DNA from: Clostridium sp. CAG:964
Lineage (GTDB): Bacteria > Bacillota > Clostridia > Oscillospirales > Acutalibacteraceae
DNA: 15,181 nucleotides
NCBI GenBank assembly: GCA_000435335.1
Contig: FR891332.1
Coordinates: 53,653-68,833, forward strand
Direction: 5' to 3'
The position numbers and the translations under genes are program-made. Shown here piece by piece: positions 13,458 through 15,181 of this stretch (positions are counted from its first letter, which is position 1; each line of letters begins with the position of its first letter). The notes beneath the pieces are model-generated. The model saw nothing but the letters and a program-made list of their open reading frames with translations, was not told where the DNA came from and made no database searches.

Positions 13458-13486
13458 CGGAGATGTACAGGCATCTCCGTTTTTTT
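13458..13486 (+). terminator. THF riboswitch expression-platform terminator
   Basis: CGGAGATG (13458-13465) pairs perfectly with CATCTCCG (13472-13479) and is followed by seven T residues. It lies 28 nt after the aptamer, consistent with folate-induced termination before folT. Confidence 0.93.
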
Positions 13487-13520
13487 GTTCTCCTTATCCG
13501 ACTAATAGCTTTAATCCCTT

Positions 13521-13585
13521 ACTTTGCAGCTTGAAAGCAACGAGGTCTGCAAGTCCTAATGCACAGTATGGGAGCTTTCATTTTT
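13521..13585 (+). promoter_or_regulatory. Second, competing hairpin system upstream of folT
   Basis: ACTTTGCAG pairs with CTGCAAGT (13521-13554, one bulge, with inner CTTG/CGAG). Alternatively TGAAAGC (13532-13538) pairs with GCTTTCA (13574-13580) directly before TTTTTA, a terminator-like arrangement. The two folds share bases and exclude each other. The Shine-Dalgarno of folT begins at 13586. Confidence 0.4.
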
Positions 13586-13598
13586 AGGAGGAATAATT

Positions 13599-14159
13599 TT
13601 GGAAAATGCATTGAACAAAAAGAAAGAGGCTACTATTTTCAGCTTTTCACCTGTACAGCTTATAGCTTTCGGTGCTATTTTTATGGCACTTAGAGTTGTG
13701 CTGGGCTTTCTTGAAATTAACATCGGAGATTCATACCGCTTTACATTCTCGCCAATACCTGTTACCTTGGCAGCGTATATGCTTGGCCCTGTTTGGGGCG
13801 GAGTAATAGGTGGCTGTGGTGATATAATAACCCTTATTATTCACCCGACCGGCGGCATAAATTTTGGTATACTGTTTGCTAAAATTATGTGGGGCGTATT
13901 AATGGGATTGTTCTTGCATAAAAAACACATAGGCTGGGGCAGAGCAATTATTGCAAACCTTGTTACCATTATAGTTTGCAATGTTGTTATTACCACTGCA
14001 AGCCTATGTATAGCATATGGCTACCCTGTAGAGGCAATATTGCCTGTAAGATTAGTTACAAATGCTGTCCACTTTGTAGTTTACAGTGCGGCAACCTTCT
14101 TGTTTGCAACTGTAATTGACAATGCATATAAAAGGCTAAATGTCCGCTACGCAAAGTAA
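13599..14159 (+). CDS. folT: ECF transporter S component, folate-specific (FolT family)
   Basis: FolT is the membrane substrate-binding subunit of an energy-coupling factor transporter; it captures folate and works with the shared EcfA, EcfA' and EcfT module encoded elsewhere. The 186-residue protein has about six membrane helices. The YRFTFSPIPVTLAAYMLGPVWGGVIGG stretch, split here around the PVTLAA turn (about 47-72), and the following HPTGGINFG closely fit the FolT family. The start is TTG at 13599, secured by AGGAGG (13586-13591) seven bases upstream. Folate specificity is supported by the THF riboswitch in its leader. A basic, cytoplasmic N terminus (NKKKE) precedes the first helix. Without the riboswitch it could be any small S component. 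Confidence 0.93.
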   Translation: MENALNKKKEATIFSFSPVQLIAFGAIFMALRVVLGFLEINIGDSYRFTFSPIPVTLAAYMLGPVWGGVIGGCGDIITLIIHPTGGINFGILFAKIMWGVLMGLFLHKKHIGWGRAIIANLVTIIVCNVVITTASLCIAYGYPVEAILPVRLVTNAVHFVVYSAATFLFATVIDNAYKRLNVRYAK

Positions 14160-14203
14160 ATATTGGGTTATCCAATATAATGTCTGTTTAATATAAAACA
14201 GCA

Positions 14204-14237
14204 AAGCCCTGCCGCTACCTGTATAGCGACAGGGCTT
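14204..14237. terminator. Bidirectional terminator between folT and the lipoprotein gene
   Basis: AAGCCCTG and CGCTA pair with TAGCG and CAGGGCTT around a short loop, with one C/A mismatch. It is followed by ATTTAT on the plus strand and TGCTGTTTTAT on the minus strand, so it can end both convergent transcripts. Confidence 0.85.
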
Positions 14238-14271
14238 ATTTATATGAATTTTGTAAAGCTGACAATTCAGC

Positions 14272-14910
14272 TTATGAAGCAAAATCATCAATGTTGTCTA
14301 CTATTGTTACCATATCGCTTTCATCACCCTCATTAAGAGTTGATGACGAATTATTTCCGGAGGCTGAGGAGCTGCTTGATGATGAATTATTTCCGGAGGC
14401 TGAGGAGCCGCTTGATGATGAATTTGAACTGCTGCCTGACGAATTATTAGAGCTGTTGCCGGAAGAGCTGTTGTCAGAGTTACTGTCGGACTGACCGCTG
14501 TAAGAGTCCTTGGTATATTGGTAGCCGTTTATATAAAGCGTATTGTTAGCAATAGCCCATTGATTTTGCGGAACGGAGGAATAATTACTGTCTGTGTAGT
14601 AATCAAAGGTCATAGGTGTTGTGCTTGTGCCGTCGCTGCTGTTTGGTGTAACGGTAAGCTTATTGTCCTTGTCTATTGTATAGGTGCCCGATACTCCGCC
14701 AATTTCGCAGGTGCCGTTATCGTTGAAGCTTGCATTTGCATTGTCACTTCTGCCGCCCCAATTTCCTACAACATCTTTTTTAGGCTCTGTCGAAGCACTG
14801 CCTGATGATGTTGATGAGCTTTCACTGTTGCTGCAGCCACAGCCTGTAAGTATTGCACCACCCACTGTAAGTATTAAAGCAGAAAATAATATGACTGCCA
14901 ATTTTCTCAT
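14272..14910 (-). CDS. Predicted lipoprotein with Ser/Asn/Gly-rich tail
   Basis: The 212-residue product begins with a lipoprotein signal peptide: basic MRK, a hydrophobic core and the lipobox LTGC with C24 as the lipidated residue. After a Ser-rich linker (about 27-42) comes a compact part (about 45-130) starting VVGNWGG and containing GTCEIGGVSGTYTIDKDNKLTVT, which suggests a small beta-sheet domain of the kind seen in extracellular lipocalin-like or DUF5640-like proteins. This is a tentative fold guess. Residues about 137-190 are almost only Ser, Asn, Gly and Asp, including a duplicated 12-residue unit, and the last 20 are acidic. It is attached to the outside of the membrane. GGGAG (complement of 14918-14922) supports the start. 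Function is unknown. Confidence 0.85.
   Translation of the reverse strand: MRKLAVILFSALILTVGGAILTGCGCSNSESSSTSSGSASTEPKKDVVGNWGGRSDNANASFNDNGTCEIGGVSGTYTIDKDNKLTVTPNSSDGTSTTPMTFDYYTDSNYSSVPQNQWAIANNTLYINGYQYTKDSYSGQSDSNSDNSSSGNSSNNSSGSSSNSSSSGSSASGNNSSSSSSSASGNNSSSTLNEGDESDMVTIVDNIDDFAS
14342..14413 (-). repeat. 36-bp tandem duplication inside the lipoprotein gene
   Basis: Two adjacent 36-bp copies (14342-14377 and 14378-14413) differ at only two positions, followed by a partial third (14414-14425). Being a multiple of three, it keeps the frame and duplicates a Ser/Gly/Asn-rich 12-residue unit. The near identity suggests recent slippage or ongoing length variation. Confidence 0.92.
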
Positions 14911-14946
14911 AGAAACACTCCCAATGTAATTGTTTTTTATATAACA

Positions 14947-14975
14947 AGTTTACGAAATTAATCGTATAAAGTCAA
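14947..14975 (-). promoter_or_regulatory. Promoter candidate of the lipoprotein gene
   Basis: On the minus strand, TTGACT (14970-14975) and TAAACT (14947-14952) are 17 nt apart. The -10 matches four of six bases, so the call is moderate. Confidence 0.5.
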
Positions 14976-15015
14976 TTAATAAAATGTAAAACTTTTTTAT
15001 ATACCTTTTTATACA

Positions 15016-15181
15016 GGCTCCCTTGAGTGAATGTAGCGTTTGAAGCAGTGAGTTAATACAGATTCCCTTGAGTGAAAGTAGCGTTTGAAGCAGTGAGTTA
15101 ATATAGGCTCCCTTGAGTGAAAATAGCGTTTTAAGCAGTGAGTTAATACAGGCTCCCTTGAGTAAAGGGAGCGTTTGAAGA
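15016..15181. repeat. 45-bp tandem repeat array, continuing past the window
   Basis: Three full 45-bp units (15016-15060, 15061-15105, 15106-15150) and a partial fourth (15151-15181) follow head to tail. Each has the core CCCTTGAGT and the core AGCGTTTGAAG (one unit has TTAAG), and full units end in GCAGTGAGTTAATA. Units differ at a few bases. The plus strand has stops in all frames within each unit. One minus-strand frame stays open through the array and ends at a TAA at 14950-14952, but no start is visible. I treat it as an intergenic minisatellite-like repeat of unknown role. Confidence 0.92.

Noticed and set aside
13336..13587. Plus-strand 83-codon open frame upstream of folT
   Set aside because: It runs through the THF riboswitch and its terminator, has no ribosome binding site and its sequence is explained by the RNA structure.
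14291..14929. Plus-strand open frames rich in Glu, Asp and Leu
   Set aside because: They are the complement of the repetitive Ser-rich lipoprotein gene, which has a lipobox, ribosome binding site and terminator in its favour.
15016..15181. CRISPR array
   Set aside because: The units are contiguous 45-bp copies with no unique spacers between conserved short repeats, so they are plain tandem repeats.

Overview
The window looks like chromosome of a low-GC Firmicute of class Clostridia, probably a gut Ruminococcaceae/Oscillospiraceae-type anaerobe. That placement is inferred from the gene set (bifunctional AdhE, short ThiC, CarD-family regulator, ECF transporter FolT with a THF riboswitch), from AT-rich spacers with near-consensus SigA promoters, and from strong AGGAGG ribosome binding sites. 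I see no phage, IS element, CRISPR array or defence island. The novelty here is regulatory RNA and DNA rather than a new protein machine.

Region 1 (1-3227): a tRNA-Ala(GGC) on the minus strand faces away from adhE, a large fermentative aldehyde/alcohol dehydrogenase gene. The 107-517 spacer holds the tRNA promoter, two dyad or hairpin elements, two Rex-like operators (one sitting on the -35 and spacer of a TTGACA-17-TATAAT promoter), a 5' UTR hairpin and the adhE ribosome binding site. A strong terminator follows adhE.

Region 2 (3244-6363): a thiamine pyrimidine operon, with promoter, TPP riboswitch, intrinsic terminator, then thiD-thiC-thiE. The 3146-3530 spacer is fully accounted for by these elements and the adhE terminator. 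The operon makes HMP-PP and joins it to the thiazole moiety; no thiazole-branch gene is in the window.

Region 3 (6370-6973): a DUF2798-type membrane protein preceded by a structured leader of about 100 nt that can either hide or expose its Shine-Dalgarno sequence.

Region 4 (7027-11949): a tightly packed operon of a HIT hydrolase, a type I phosphoribosyltransferase, comEC, holA (DNA polymerase III delta) and rnmV (RNase M5). The last three overlap end to start. ComEC keeps its membrane channel, but its C-terminal beta-lactamase-like domain has no recognisable metal ligands.

Region 5 (12021-12999): a CarD-family RNA polymerase-binding regulator, convergent with a small predicted membrane protein; the two share a bidirectional terminator.

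Region 6 (13000-14237): a gene-free stretch of about 600 bases. It holds a divergent promoter pair built on one perfect dyad, a short transcription unit without a convincing ORF that ends at a very strong terminator (candidate small RNA), a second promoter, a THF riboswitch with its terminator, a further hairpin system, and then folT.

Region 7 (14272-15181): a Ser/Asn/Gly-rich lipoprotein on the minus strand with an internal 36-bp tandem duplication, then a 45-bp tandem repeat array that runs off the end of the window.
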